A stretch of DNA of 64,000 bases. Source: Carposina sasakii (lineage: Eukaryota; Arthropoda; Insecta; Lepidoptera; Carposinidae). Shown here in pieces: positions 44,078 through 54,832 of the stretch (its first letter is position 1; each line of letters starts with the position of its first letter). The notes beneath the pieces were generated by a model. The model saw nothing but the letters and a program-made list of their open reading frames with translations. It was not told where the DNA came from and searched no databases. The stretch covers positions 2,908,906-2,972,905 of the forward strand of contig CP053165.1 of the NCBI GenBank assembly GCA_014607495.2. The letters are read 5' to 3'. The translations under genes were made by a program, and so were the position numbers.

Positions 44078-44534
44078 TGTCGGAGTGGTGACATCTGCCG
44101 GGTGTTAGCAAAGCACCTTGTGGCGCCATCTAGTTTGCTTGCTATGAAATGTTTACCTTATAGATTTGTGATTAAAGGAAACGTCAGGTAATAGTACCTG
44201 GGTGGAATCAGAGATGGCGTTGTTCGAGGGTAAGTCGGTAAAGTTGTTCGACTGACAGTGACACTTGGTGGAACGCCATTATGGTGAAGACATTCGAATT
44301 GAGCGTTGGTTAGTAAACGTCATCTCTGGGATCACCACGTTTTCCTGGTATTGATTTGTATCCATTTAAATTAAGGCAATCGCGTGTTATTATAAAGTTA
44401 ATCGTTTGTAATAATTAAATTCAATCTATCGGCTATCACCGCGTGATATTATTTACGACGCCTACGTTTACGAACTACACGTAATGGATCCTCGCGATGA
44501 TAATCTTACCGTGGAGAAGGACCCTACTACGTCA
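44078..44534 (+). repeat. 3' LTR (457 bp)
   Basis: Offset by 4596 bp from the 5' LTR and, by eye, identical to it. The sequence before it is only moderately purine-rich (GAGGCGCAGGACGG), so the polypurine tract is not sharply defined. The gag start codons in this LTR run into flanking DNA and stop within a few codons. Confidence 0.9.
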
Positions 44535-44535
44535 T

Positions 44536-45160
44536 ATAATTATTATTCGTATTGACAGTTATCAATTCACATTTTCATAATTTTTCATTACAATTTAACT
44601 AACCTATCTAAGTTTTTTTTTGGTTCATCGATTTATGTAAACAAAATGATAATGGTTTATTGAACTTAATTTAAACTATTATAACATAATTGACTTCATC
44701 AAGAACAGGAGTCGACCAAAGCCCGCACAATTTAAACTTCGAATGAGGCTAAATTTCGAAACGACTTAACTTATTAAACGACGTTTTTTACGACGAACGC
44801 TCCATTCGTATGGCCCCTAAGTATTCTTACAAAGTCAGGACGGGCCTTAAATTTTTATTTTCCTTTAAAATAAATTGCTAAGGCGGTTTTAAGGGGGCTG
44901 TTTCTAAGAAATATCATTGTAGAAACCATTTTGTGATGCTGAAAAGCATCTTCAATTAGTGAGACTCGTTTATTAGTTCTTCGAGGGGTCGCCGACGACA
45001 GTATTGTGAACATAACGATCCAGTTTCTCAGCTGCGGGTTTTGGGAGTGCTATTAGTCTAACCTCTGTTAACTTTTTAATGATGGGCATGACTGATATTA
45101 TTATACATTATTATATGATATTATACTTGTTAGTTTGTTTAGTAGTTAGAACTAACCTGA
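44536..45160. other. Gene-free stretch
   Basis: AT-rich host or old repeat DNA with no recognised feature. Confidence 0.4.
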
Positions 45161-45163
45161 AAA

Positions 45164-45218
45164 ACTAACCCTGAAGATGCCACGGGTGTTGGCGAAACAT
45201 ATGTATGTCGATTAATAT
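45164..45218 (+). ncRNA. Hammerhead-ribozyme-like motif (unproven)
   Basis: CTGAAGA at 45171-45177, a possible stem GCCA/TGGC, GAAAC at 45194-45198, a short stem ACAT/ATGT and a GTC triplet at 45207-45209 follow hammerhead order. Two faults: an extra T lies between CTGAAGA and the stem, and stem I pairs poorly. The segment sits in front of the repeat piece at 45310-45358, so it may be part of a retroelement. Such motifs are known from Penelope-like and other elements. It may well be a dead relic. Confidence 0.25.
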
Positions 45219-45309
45219 TTTCGGATTAGCAGCTATGTACTTATGGTTGCATGCGAGGTGCTTGGATCAGGCTTCTCGTTGCGACTGTAGTGGCTTGTGT
45301 TCGTGACCA

Positions 45310-45360
45310 TTAGTCGGCAGATCCGAGGGTCATCGGAGGGTGTAGGGCCCGGTGGTGGGC
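45310..45360 (+). repeat. Internal piece of the ACAATTTCATT-ending family
   Basis: AGATCCGAGGGTCATCGGAG and GGTGTAGGGCCCGGTGGTGG match the inverse of 300-345. Confidence 0.6.
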
Positions 45361-45798
45361 GAGTCCTCGATGGATATTATTATACTCACAAATTATTAGG
45401 CGAAACACGTTTATAAAATTTTCTAAAAGTAACCTATCGAGATTGGCAATACTTTTTGTATACAACAAAAACTAAAAGCATTATGTAAATTATAAATAAA
45501 TTTAAAATTAAACTGAAAATACAATTTAAAATTATCCGTCCAACTAAACCCAGATGTTCTGGAATACTCCATTATAATATAAAATTTAATCCGTTCAGTG
45601 GGCCACCAGTAATTTATTTAACCCAATTCAAAATTATATCACAGTAATTGAATAATTAAGTTACCGATATATAAATTACAATATAAAATTTGCAGTAATT
45701 GTGTATGTTAGTGAAATTAAATTTAGTGTTAGTAAAATCGTTGTTAGTGAAATTAAATGTAATTAAAACATAATATAATAATATAAACATAATGCATA

Positions 45799-46182
45799 TA
45801 CAGGGTGTGTTTTCCTTGGCACCCTTAACGAAGTGTACGTACTCTATAGATCAAATAAAGTAAGTTTATGTAAAAAAATGCTGGGAAATGATGTAAATTT
45901 GTTTCAACAAAAAATGTTAATTACTTGATCCGGAGAAATGTATAGTATCCAGTTTATGCTAGTTTTATCATAGACAGATACTAATTATTTCTCGTAAAAA
46001 AATCTCGCTACACGCGTCTATGTGCATTTATGCAGAAAAACGCAGACTATTTACTCAACTTTGGACCCTAATATTTTGGAAACCAGACACTTCCCAGGTA
46101 TGCTTCCATGGAGAAAAATGATCGTGATGATGAGGAGATTCCGTAGTTTTCGGGAACGTTAATGACCAAAAATCACCCTGAA
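45799..46182 (+). mobile_element. TACAGG-ended MITE, copy 3
   Basis: Begins TACAGGGTGTGTTTTCCTTG and ends CCAAAAATCACCCTGA. Inner blocks as in the 17959 copy. About 20 bp longer than the other long copies in its left half. Confidence 0.8.
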
Positions 46183-46264
46183 TAATTTTAGGAAAAAAGA
46201 TTTCTTTTCTAATTGTAAAATATATCTAACACGGATAAATTATACCTATTACCTACTTACATAC

Positions 46265-46434
46265 ATAAAAAATGCAAGATCATAAAGAAAATCCCACAGC
46301 CACGTTTAGCATAACGGGTATACATACATACATACATAAAAATCACGCGTCTTTCCCGGAGGGGTAGGGAGAGATCACGGATCTCCACTTGCCATATATC
46401 ATATTTACAGTTTGGGATGTAATATACAGAGTGT
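46265..46434 (-). repeat. Family F fragment followed by a simple-repeat tailed family D-like piece
   Basis: Carries ATCCCACAGCCACGTTTAGC, then CATACATACATACATA and TCCCGGAGGGGTAGGGAGAG. Confidence 0.45.
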
Positions 46435-46688
46435 AACAAAAAGGGTATGTTAAGCGAAAAGCTACGTAAATAGCCCACTGTAGAGAACCTATCCACAAAA
46501 TTTGAGACTCGAAATCGAATGTTTATTTTTCAAGATTGTATGAAAATTCCTGAGATATTAAAAAATTCTCCATATTACCGGGAAAAATAAACATGTGATT
46601 TCGAGTCTTAAATTTTGTAGATAGGTTCTCTATAGTGGGCTATTCACGTAGCTTTACGCTTAACATACCCTTCTTGTTACATCCTGTA
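46435..46688. mobile_element. Fold-back MITE, copy 2 (complete)
   Basis: Both ends are preserved: TACAGAGTGTAACAAAAAGG on the left and CTTCTTGTTACATCCTGTA on the right. The arms are nearly perfect inverses (TATCCACAAAATTTGAGACT / AGTCTTAAATTTTGTAGATA). TA flanks it on both sides, as expected for a TA target. It is 254 bp long. Confidence 0.85.
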
Positions 46689-46704
46689 TATATTATCATC
46701 ACTA

Positions 46705-46945
46705 CATACCTAGGTATTATAAAACAAAGTCGCTTACCGCTGTCTGTCCGTCCCTATGTATGCTTTCTAACTAGAGAACCGATTTTGATGCGGTTTTTTT
46801 CAATAGACAAGAGTGATTCACGAGGTAGGTTTTTATGTATAGTATCAGCACTGCACCCGTGCGAAGCCTCGTATAAAATGACATGCACGGACAGAGTTGC
46901 AGCACTTGCAGCAGATGTATTCTAGTGAAGCCCCGTATCAGCACA
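46705..46945 (+). repeat. Composite of old dispersed repeats
   Basis: TATAAAACAAAGTCGCTTAC and CGCTGTCTGTCCGTCC, then GAACCGATTTTGATGCGG, is a familiar arthropod non-coding repeat type. From 46880 a family F piece follows (GACATGCACGGACAGAG, AGTGAAGCCCCGTATCAGCA). Confidence 0.45.
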
Positions 46946-47764
46946 GATATACTTATACTAATTATCTAACATTAGTAATGATATTTACTACATAAATATC
47001 GTCTCTTTATGTATATTGAAAGCAAGACTGTGTGCTGATTCGCAGATAATAACGAGGTCTAGGGTTGAGAAATTCGTACGAGTGAGCTTTAGAAGAGTAA
47101 GAACTTTTTGTTATCTATTCTCTTGAATTTAAATTAAGCTCAAGGGTAGACGTATTCACTGAGAAGACCCCAAACATTTTCTTAACTCACAATTTCCATT
47201 AAAGATAAGCATAATTATATGAACAGATAAACAAATACCAGATGCATCTCTCAACGTCTTACTTGCTAAGTAAAATGAAGCATTAAACATTAATTATGTA
47301 AACTAATGTCGGTGCAATATGAACCTACTTCAGTATTGTTATAGAGGTGAAATTTTTGTGGCAGTAAGCTGAAGTTACATAGACTTTAGTCTGAGCTTAA
47401 GGACCGGTTATACGACATTTCGTATGGCTGGTTAATGGTAAAAATACATGTCCTTGGAATATAACTGTGTTATAGGTTCATGTACGAGTTATGCTAGCCT
47501 TTGCCATTTTATCCAAAGAAACTAGGTCTGGTACTACAGGCTTGACACATGGTGACGTCACGGTCAAGCTGTTCATTAATGGCATGATTTGAACTTGTGT
47601 CATCATCGAGACTCATTTCGGGTGGCTTGATTTCGTTGTGCTTAAATAACCTTTAGGAGAGTAAGATGGTTATATGTATATTCTAAAATTGAAGATAGAA
47701 GAGTACGAGTAAGATAATAACATATTTTAAAATTAAAAACTTGGAAAGAATACTCGTATGCATA
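46946..47764. other. Gene-free stretch
   Basis: Only a palindromic GGTGACGTCACG (CRE-like) at 47551-47562 stands out. Confidence 0.35.
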
Positions 47765-47860
47765 CATACATACATATAATGACGCCTTTATCCCTTACGG
47801 GGTAGACAGAGCACCAAGGGCCGATAATCACATGGTGCCACTTCTCTATAGTTGAGGGTA
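47765..47860 (-). repeat. Dispersed repeat family D, inverted copy
   Basis: CATACATACATATAATGACG, TTTATCCCTTACGGGGTAGA and AGAGCACCAAGGGCCGAT. The inverse of the 3365 and 19485 copies. Confidence 0.65.
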
Positions 47861-50808
47861 TATACTCGTATACAGTTAAGCAGTAGCAATTTCCTTCAAA
47901 AAGATTTATTGCCCCCAAAATTTGTAAGCATTAACGAAAATAATGCAGTGTCCCTCAAACTTTACTCGTAAATTAATTAGGATAATTCTCAAGTAATTGG
48001 CCAAAGTGAAAACTGACTCAAACCAGTCGTCAAATTCTGCGCCAATGGAGTTGGAGCATTCCCAACTTGTAAGAAAGGGGCACAGACTTGTACACACCTT
48101 ATCTCGTGGTGTTAGAGTTGGCATTCGAGTAAAGTTTGCGCAAAATGGGGTATACCTACTTCCAGTTTGAAGATAAAGTCGGTTTACATTAATTTTGTGA
48201 AATCATAAAATATTCTCAGAGGCTGTCCTCGCTAACGATGAGTTTTAAAAGTTTAGAACTTTTAAGTTGCCGACTCGGCGGATAGACCTGATTCATTGGA
48301 AGTTTCGGTCTATTTTTCTCAGCTGTGAAACAGCGTCCATTAAGGTACTTAATTAGAATTAACGTAAATAGGAGTGAGAGTCTGCTTTTGTATAGGTATA
48401 GAACTCTATTTTCTTATTTGCTCTGGTTTGGGGTGACAACATCCGAAATGATATAAAAAATCTGTAATAATGCACTCACTATTCATCATCATTATCATTA
48501 TAGCAGTAGCAGTAGTAATTGGTAAAATTTCCGGGAATTACAGCGCAACAAGGTGATCATCGACTTATATCACGTTTATGATAAAGTTTTTAAGACAGTT
48601 TTAAAAAATTATTTGCTTTTTTAAATTGTTTTTGTAATATTGAACAACAGTACCTAACTTTACTCTTCTAGTATGAGTTACCACAGAAATGAAATGGCTG
48701 CCGTTTTACTGCTAGAACTCTGCTGTTCTCTTTATTCTTTACCAAGCTCATCATTATCTACTCAAAGATATATTTTGACATGGCTGTGTTCCCGAAATAA
48801 GGTATCCAGAACTGTATGATCATTGGGGAGATCCCACAGCCACGTTTAACATAGCTGGGAGTTAATGATCAGTAAGAGGTTTTTAGATTATAACCTGGGA
48901 GAATGGTTATATGGCGTATTCTACTGCAAGCAACGAGATTAAGACTTATGATTCATTCTACTCGCATTCATTTCTTATTCTACGTATAAAACATACACAA
49001 TAGTCAATGGAACGCTTAACAAGGTTCTTCAAAGGAATAGTAACAAGAGGAGTTTTATATGTATAAGAAACAGTATAGACCCGCATTCCACTAAAGATTT
49101 TCAACGCTCTAAGAACACAGGTAGGCTGAGGTGAAGAGATTTTGATACGCTATTAAAAAATGGTTAAGTGTAAAATGGAGATTTATACCAAAGGTTCCGT
49201 ATAAATGTTAAACAAATCAGTTTAATATCTTACAATTTAGGTAATCTAACAAAAAGAACATTATGCGGGCAAACTAAACGTTTTAATTTTATCGTTGTAT
49301 TTTCTGTATTTTTGCTTGAACTAAGTATATCTTTTTTGTGTTTATAATTCACACTTAGAGAAGTAAATCATTGCTTTTTACCAAACTGAATCATGATTTT
49401 AGGTAGGTAAACTGGAAGTAATATCTACTAAGTCGTATTATTCCTAGATAATATTTATAGCTATTGTTTCAAAAAAGTTATGTATAGGTCTACTAAAAAT
49501 AAAACCATTACTCATATTGTACGCTTTTTTACATAACTGTACATACTTTTCATTGGAAATGAGTGTAAGATTTTTTAAATTATATTAAAGTTCATCAATT
49601 AGTTGGGACTAGAGAACAAATTTTATTTCCTGGCTAAAGGATTCCTATGTAATTTTAATAACCAAAATGGTTCTTTTGGTTACCGAACCCCATAAAACTG
49701 CACAATGACCAGGTAGAATTCCAAAACAATTACCTCAATGCAGGTAACACGCAAAGGACTTCGATTTTTTTTCAATTCGACGACTTTGTAGCAGAATTAC
49801 CCACTTTAAGCTTTCTATAGAATGTAAAGTATAAAATTGGTCTCTTTTACTGCGAGGCTAGCAGGTTTCTGTGTAGTGATAACAGGAATTGTCCTTTTAG
49901 GGATTTTGTTTAGCATTATGGATTGCACGCACAGTATGATTTTTTCTCATTTGAATAACTTACTTTTTCTTCTTCTTGAATATATTATGTAGTTAGGTAT
50001 TACATTAAATTATTGACCTAATACTTTAAAATATTATTATGATGATGATGTTAAAGATAACATACATTTTTTTAGTACGTTTTTTAGTAGTATGTAGGTA
50101 CAACTTATTAGGAATTCAAAGTAATTTAGTCCTCTTTTTTTACTACAATGAAGTTAAAAAAAACAAAACATTAATATCTAAGTTACTAAATTATTTCGAA
50201 ATCATAAAACTTTTGTTTCGTAGAGGAACTAAAACGAGACCTTTTCTTTTTGTAACTTTGCGTTTCACACAAAAATTGCGGGCACGATCCCAGTGGCAAA
50301 ATTAAATTTGCCGAAAACAAAAGATGTACATGATTCACAAAATAATACTTATTCTTTGCGACGCGGAGTGTTGGTGGAAAGTTTTTGGGCAACAAAAGAA
50401 TTTCGCCGAAAAACTGTCAAACTCTGGCGTCGATGCGTCAATAAAACTGAATGGTTTTAATTAAAATAAGAAGTCTACTCAAAGGCATTTAAGAAAAAGA
50501 AACAAAGACCAAAAGCTTAATGTCTGTTAAGATCTTTCTGGGGAACCTTTGCCGTTTTCATTTCTATTTAGATTCCAGTACGCTAGCAATGAATAAATCT
50601 CAAGAAAAAAAATATAAGCTGCTTACTCGTATTAGATAGCCGTCGGAACGGAAAGTGGAATAATTTGAAAAATATGCACGAATTTTAACTTAATAGAAAA
50701 CCAAGTCATAATTTTTACACAGTCATCAAACTTAACATTTCACAGCAAAACCTATCTGTAAAATAAAAATAATGTTAGCTTAAACTGGATTTAAACTATG
50801 TTTCAATT
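47861..50808. other. Gene-free stretch with a family F fragment
   Basis: A family F piece lies at 48780-48870 (-) (ATGGCTGTGTTCCCGAAATA, CCCACAGCCACGTTTAACAT). No gene is supported; frames such as 50039-50305 are AT-driven. Confidence 0.4.
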
Positions 50809-51119
50809 ATAAAATTATTAATAAAGAAATGAAAAAAATTCCTCACCCGGGTGGGAATCGAACCCACGACCTCTGCATTCCGCGTGTCAGTGCTCTAACC
50901 ACTGAGCCACCGGGTCAATTACTCGGATGACGAATTTTACCATCTCTTTTCTAAATTACATATTGGCAATGTTATTTTTCATCCCGATAGCTATACACTA
51001 ACCAAATCTCGGTAAACAAAGCTGAATCCCTCAGCACAATGTTTAAAGATGAAACGATCAACCATATCCTAACGGATTATATTAATGGAGAAGTGTTTTT
51101 TATAAATTTATCTTAGTCA
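50809..51119 (-). mobile_element. 311-bp mobile unit carrying a tRNA-like gene (copy 2)
   Basis: Same unit as 2041-2351, inverted. Exact 11-bp duplications ATGTTTCAATT lie at 50798-50808 and 51120-51130. The tRNA-like part is at 50843-50916 (-), followed on the minus strand by a T7 run (50832-50838). It sits about 500 bp upstream of the first connectin-like coding exon, in the inferred intron. Confidence 0.85.
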
Positions 51120-51238
51120 ATGTTTCAATTGTTTTTGTACGTCAATGTAGTTTCGCACCATCGGTTGCTAAAGTCGTCTACAATACCCATTACAATACCT
51201 ATAACTTCCCGTCAAATTACTGAGAGTGCTTTCAAAAG

Positions 51239-51314
51239 CTATACGCCAACGTTACTGGCACACGCAGTCATAGAACGTTATATGACAGCGCGTGTCAGGA
51301 GCGTTGGCGTATAG
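51239..51314. repeat. 76-bp near-perfect hairpin
   Basis: The left arm CTATACGCCAACGTTACTGG and CACACGC pairs with the right arm GCGCGTGTCAGGAGCGTTGG and CGTATAG. An inner TCATA/TATGA extends the stem. The arms are about 35 nt with few mismatches and a loop of about 6-8 nt. The size fits a miRNA-like precursor or a tiny MITE. It lies in the inferred intron of the connectin-like gene. Confidence 0.55.
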
Positions 51315-51449
51315 TATAGTACCTACACCAAAGTCAATACCGACTCCGTGTGGCAAAATGGGCGTGTGACAAAGTAATCACTAGCCGAGGGGTAACGAAT
51401 GTTTAAGGGGTGAAATGGGAAAAAACTAACATCAGTCTAACCGGAAGAA

Positions 51450-51457
51450 TGACGTCA
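51450..51457. promoter_or_regulatory. CRE-like palindrome TGACGTCA
   Basis: A full TGACGTCA site 173 bp before the splice acceptor of the first coding exon. Similar sites occur at 520-527 and 47553-47560, so significance is low. Confidence 0.2.
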
Positions 51458-51651
51458 TTGCTGATTAAAATATAATGTATTTTTAAATATATGCCATTCA
51501 AAATAAAACCTTACCACAATATTACAATTTTGGTAATATTCAAAGGATGGAATATTTATTTACCTATAAGTAAAGAGTAATAATTTACCTGAAAACGCTA
51601 GTTCTAACGTTTATTTTTATTTTGTTTCAGACATCTGAAAGGCAAGGCAGC

Positions 51652-52705
51652 ATGGAGGCCGTCATCCATTATTTACTCCTCGCTTTGGCTCTGACCTCTG
51701 TGCAAATATCGTACACAGAGAGCCGTCTAAATGAAAAACGCAGAGACAAAAACGAAAGGAGACTTCACTCTCCCATCTCCAAAGATAATATATGTGAAAT
51801 CACAAACAGAGAATCTAAAGTGCACTGCTACTGCGAGAATACCGAAATCAAAATGGCTTCCCGAGCCGATTGCTGGATTTTTAACGGCGGCATAGAAGAA
51901 AACGATCCAATATGGGCAACGTTCAATACACAGCCTCATATAGAAAAACTAACATTCAATGTGCGATCGGACGGCGCGCTCAAATTCATACCTTTATCTG
52001 TAATACACCGCATGAAAAGACTGCAAAAGCTGTACATTCACTATGCAACGCTTAACAAAATCGAAAAGCGAACATTCACCAACATGTCGACACTAACAGA
52101 CATAACGCTAATGAACAACAAAATTACCGAGTTAGACTTTTCCTCGTTCACAAACCTCCCAGAACTGGTAAACTTGACGATAAAAGAGAATAAAGTGACC
52201 GAGATACAGAGGGATGTTTTCGTCGATTTGCCCAATTTGAAATACCTCGATCTGTCGTTTAACAGCATCAACTTGGCCCACGATGGTTGTTTTATACACC
52301 TTACCATGCTCAATGATCTAATATTGGAGGCGAATCAGATTACCGTGTTGACTAGGGACACTTTTAGAGGGTTGAATAACTTGACGAGGTTGGATTTGAG
52401 GTCAAACAAATTATCCATGATTGGCGATCTGACGTTTACTGAGCTTTGGAATTTAAATGAGCTACTTTTAGACAACAACGAATTGAAATTCTTAGCGGAA
52501 AGGGCTTTTGATGGACTAGTTTTGCTACAAAAGCTCTCTTTGACGGGAAATAAGCTTCAGTCTATAAACGAAGGTTTGCTAAAAGGCGTTCCCGATTTGG
52601 ACTTGTTGGATTTAAGGAACAACGAGTTGGAGGCGCTTACTTATGAAACTGTTCAACCAATTTTAGAAACTTTGAGGAAGAAACAATCTGTTCTATATTT
52701 AAGTG
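51652..52705 (+). CDS. Con: Connectin-like LRR cell-surface protein, coding exon 1
   Basis: Encodes residues 1-352 of a 505-residue protein. The start is the ATG at 51652, not the open codons before it: the splice acceptor TTTGTTTCAG ends at 51630 and a signal peptide follows the ATG (LLLALALTSVQIS, residues 8-20). A basic linker comes next, then a Cys cluster C48, C59, C61, C74 (LRR N-cap), and about ten leucine-rich repeats from about residue 97 to 345 (for example LTRLDLRSNKLSMIGDLTF). The donor GTAAGT is at 52706, and the exon ends with the first base of codon 352. The layout (signal, Cys cap, ten LRRs, Cys cap, hydrophobic end) and the CWxF...DPIW region match my memory of insect connectin, a homophilic adhesion protein of muscles and motor axons. 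Another LRR adhesion protein cannot be excluded without alignment. Confidence 0.85.
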
Positions 52706-52794
52706 GTAAGTTTTTATTATTTTTGGAATCTCACTATTTAAACCGGTAGTAATTTTTAATTGACTTTCTTTCTGTCTATATCGAAAAAGGATGT

Positions 52795-52910
52795 TTATGC
52801 CTATAAATGCGAATGTATGTTTGTTTCTTTATTAAATTTCCACGCTTCGGAGAAGGACATTATGTAGTCTACGCCGACGAAATCGCGGGTAATACGAGTA
52901 GTTAGTCGGC
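52795..52910 (-). repeat. CGCGACTTCGTCC-headed repeat in the intron
   Basis: On the minus strand: TTACCCGCGATTTCGTCGGC, then GTAGACTACATAATG, ending in AACAAACATACATTCGCATT. Confidence 0.65.
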
Positions 52911-53839
52911 TATAAAAATCTTGACAAAAAATATTTAATTCAATCAAAAATCCTCTTTATATGACTAAAACTTTTTGGGTGCTATGTGAGTTATAAATCA
53001 TATTATATATCGACTTTTATCCATAATCCGTTTATGTAAACATTACTTTATATTCAATATCGTAATAACAATAATACTATTGGCTATATCTTTATGATCC
53101 GAAACTAAGTCCGTTTTAGCAACATTTTCATATTCATGTTAATATACCTATTTAGACAACACTTACGCGAAGATGAATAACTATATTTTGAGCAAACAAT
53201 GCCTCCCTACAGGGCTATAATCCCTATAGCACCCCGTACACATTAAGGACAATTAATGAGTGTAGCTCCCTTTGGTGAGTCAACAATGGTATAATAACTA
53301 GATTTAGATGTCATGAAATATGGCGTATTAAAAACCAACAAACGCGGTAGAAATGTCCCACGATGAGACGAGTCGAAATTGATGAGATTCACGACAAATT
53401 TATGAGTATTATAAAAAAATACGGAATAATTATGTACCTTATTTATTAATTAAAGACTAACCATGTTATTTCTTTTGTATTGTAAAAGCACGGAAAACTA
53501 GAGTCAAATTTATTCATTCAATTCATTAATGATATTTTATAACAACGTAAATCCCTAATATCACTTAATATTATAACGGAAGTTATTGGAATTTGATTAA
53601 TCCCTGCGTATTAATTGAACCACTAATAGGAAGTTGCAAACTATCAAACATGATTAATTGATACAATATGTATTGTTTTAATTATAGTTCATCAGGATCA
53701 GGATATTGATTAATATTCGCTTTCTACGAATATAGATACCCTGTTAGATGTACATTATTATATTCCAGTAACAGGTGAGACTATGCCTGCGAATTATGTC
53801 AATGTTATGTTATTCTATTACAAATTTCACAAAAATCCG

Positions 53840-54120
53840 TTCAACAGCGTGAAAGAGTAACATCCTAATACCGATTCATTCTTAGGATAAACGTTAACGA
53901 AAGGCGGTGCGAAGCAATAATATATACAGCAATATATATAGCAGTATATACTTACAAGTAATAAGGTATATTTTAGCATGCAGTGGCCGCGAGTATGACA
54001 GAATAAAATCAAATATCTCTGTCTCTGAAATGAGTCTAATAACGTTACAATTTGTTCTGAGCGTCTACAACGGTTCCGTTTCGGCTTCGTTCCAACTCGA
54101 GACTTCGAAAATTAGCTCCT
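53840..54120 (+). mobile_element. GGGGG-ended MITE, diverged copy in the intron
   Basis: Carries AAAGGCGGTGCGAAGCAATA, CGCGAGTATGACAGAATAAA and CGGTTCCGTTTCGGCTTCGT with CAACTCGAGACTTCGAAAAT. The right end is degraded to AGCTCC, and the left end is missing or decayed. Related to 4648 and 8244. Confidence 0.6.
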
Positions 54121-54316
54121 AAATCAATACCAGTGGTCTGCGTCGAGAATGACATTGGTTGTATTATATAGGTATATTAATTGTGCGTTCTATGTAAAGA
54201 AATAAAAATAGCTTTATATACTTCTTCTCCAGATTAACTTTAACTGTGTCAAACACGTTAATCACGCAATATCCGTAAAAAGGATTGAGAGATTTCGCTT
54301 AATGAATTAATTAATA

Positions 54317-54793
54317 TACAGGGTGTTTGTGACAGCCAGGCAAATATTAATACCATTACTTTAGACCATGATTCTGAGGTGGGACACACTGAAGATTTTC
54401 GCAGGAAAATTTCAAAATTATCCGACATATTTTTCATATTTTCAGGGAAAATTTGTTTAATTCGTTTATTTAGGCCTTAGATAATGACTTGAAAATAAAA
54501 TTTTAAGCAAAAGATGATTTTCAAAAAAAGTTGCCCTCAAAAAAGTTCAAAAACCTGATCAACCCTAATGGCGAGTCAAAAGTGATCCAAAAAATAGCAA
54601 TGTGTCACCCAATAACCAATAAGCCCATTTAATTAGTCACAGGATCGCCCGATACAATTGGCGCGGAGAGCAAATATTACTGATAATCAAATCAAAAATA
54701 CATTTCCTGCAAGTAATAACACTGTCGTATAACTCAACACAATGGTACTTGTTCAGAATTTAGTATTTTCCTGGCTGTCACCCACACCCTGTA
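54317..54793. mobile_element. 477-bp MITE adjoining a splice acceptor
   Basis: Ends TACAGGGTGTTTGTGACAGC and CAGG versus CCTGGCTGTCACCCACACCC and TGTA: 24-bp inverted repeats with two differences. TA lies on both sides. Related ends are seen at 17535-17572 (GGTTGTCACTTACACCCTGT). It is non-coding. Confidence 0.75.
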
Positions 54794-54832
54794 TAACATT
54801 GTTACCTAATATAACATTTTGTTTTGTTACAG

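Larger units (their letters stand above)
39482..44534 (+). mobile_element. Ty3/gypsy-type LTR retrotransposon, mosaic and defective
   Basis: A 5053-bp element with LTRs at 39482-39938 and 44078-44534 and TATA repeated outside (39478-39481, 44535-44538). Order: gag, protease, RT first half, stop, RT second half, second protease, integrase tail, 57-bp repeats, third RT fragment and integrase tail, 62-bp repeats, LTR. RNase H and the integrase zinc-finger and DDE core are absent. The LTRs look identical by eye, so insertion is recent although the interior cannot encode a full polyprotein. The TATA target suits the insect gypsy-like preference for AT targets. A close relationship to named families was not tested. 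Confidence 0.9.
52706..54832 (+). other. Intron of the connectin-like gene
   Basis: 2127 bp, GTAAGT donor and TTTTGTTACAG acceptor, phase 1. It holds a CGCGACTTCGTCC-family copy (52795-52910, minus), a partial GGGGG-ended MITE (53840-54120) and a MITE with TACAGGGTG ends (54317-54793) that finishes 37 bp before the acceptor AG. In-frame stops soon follow the donor, so retention would truncate the protein after the LRRs. Confidence 0.85.

Noticed and set aside
51622..51651. Upstream extension of the connectin-like ORF before the ATG
   Set aside because: It crosses the splice acceptor at 51629-51630 and precedes the signal peptide; the ATG at 51652 fits better.
52706..52749. Extension of the LRR ORF past 52705 as the true C-terminus
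   Set aside because: A strong GTAAGT donor is there, and joining to 54833 restores an LRR C-cap in frame; the extension is intronic, at most a retention product.
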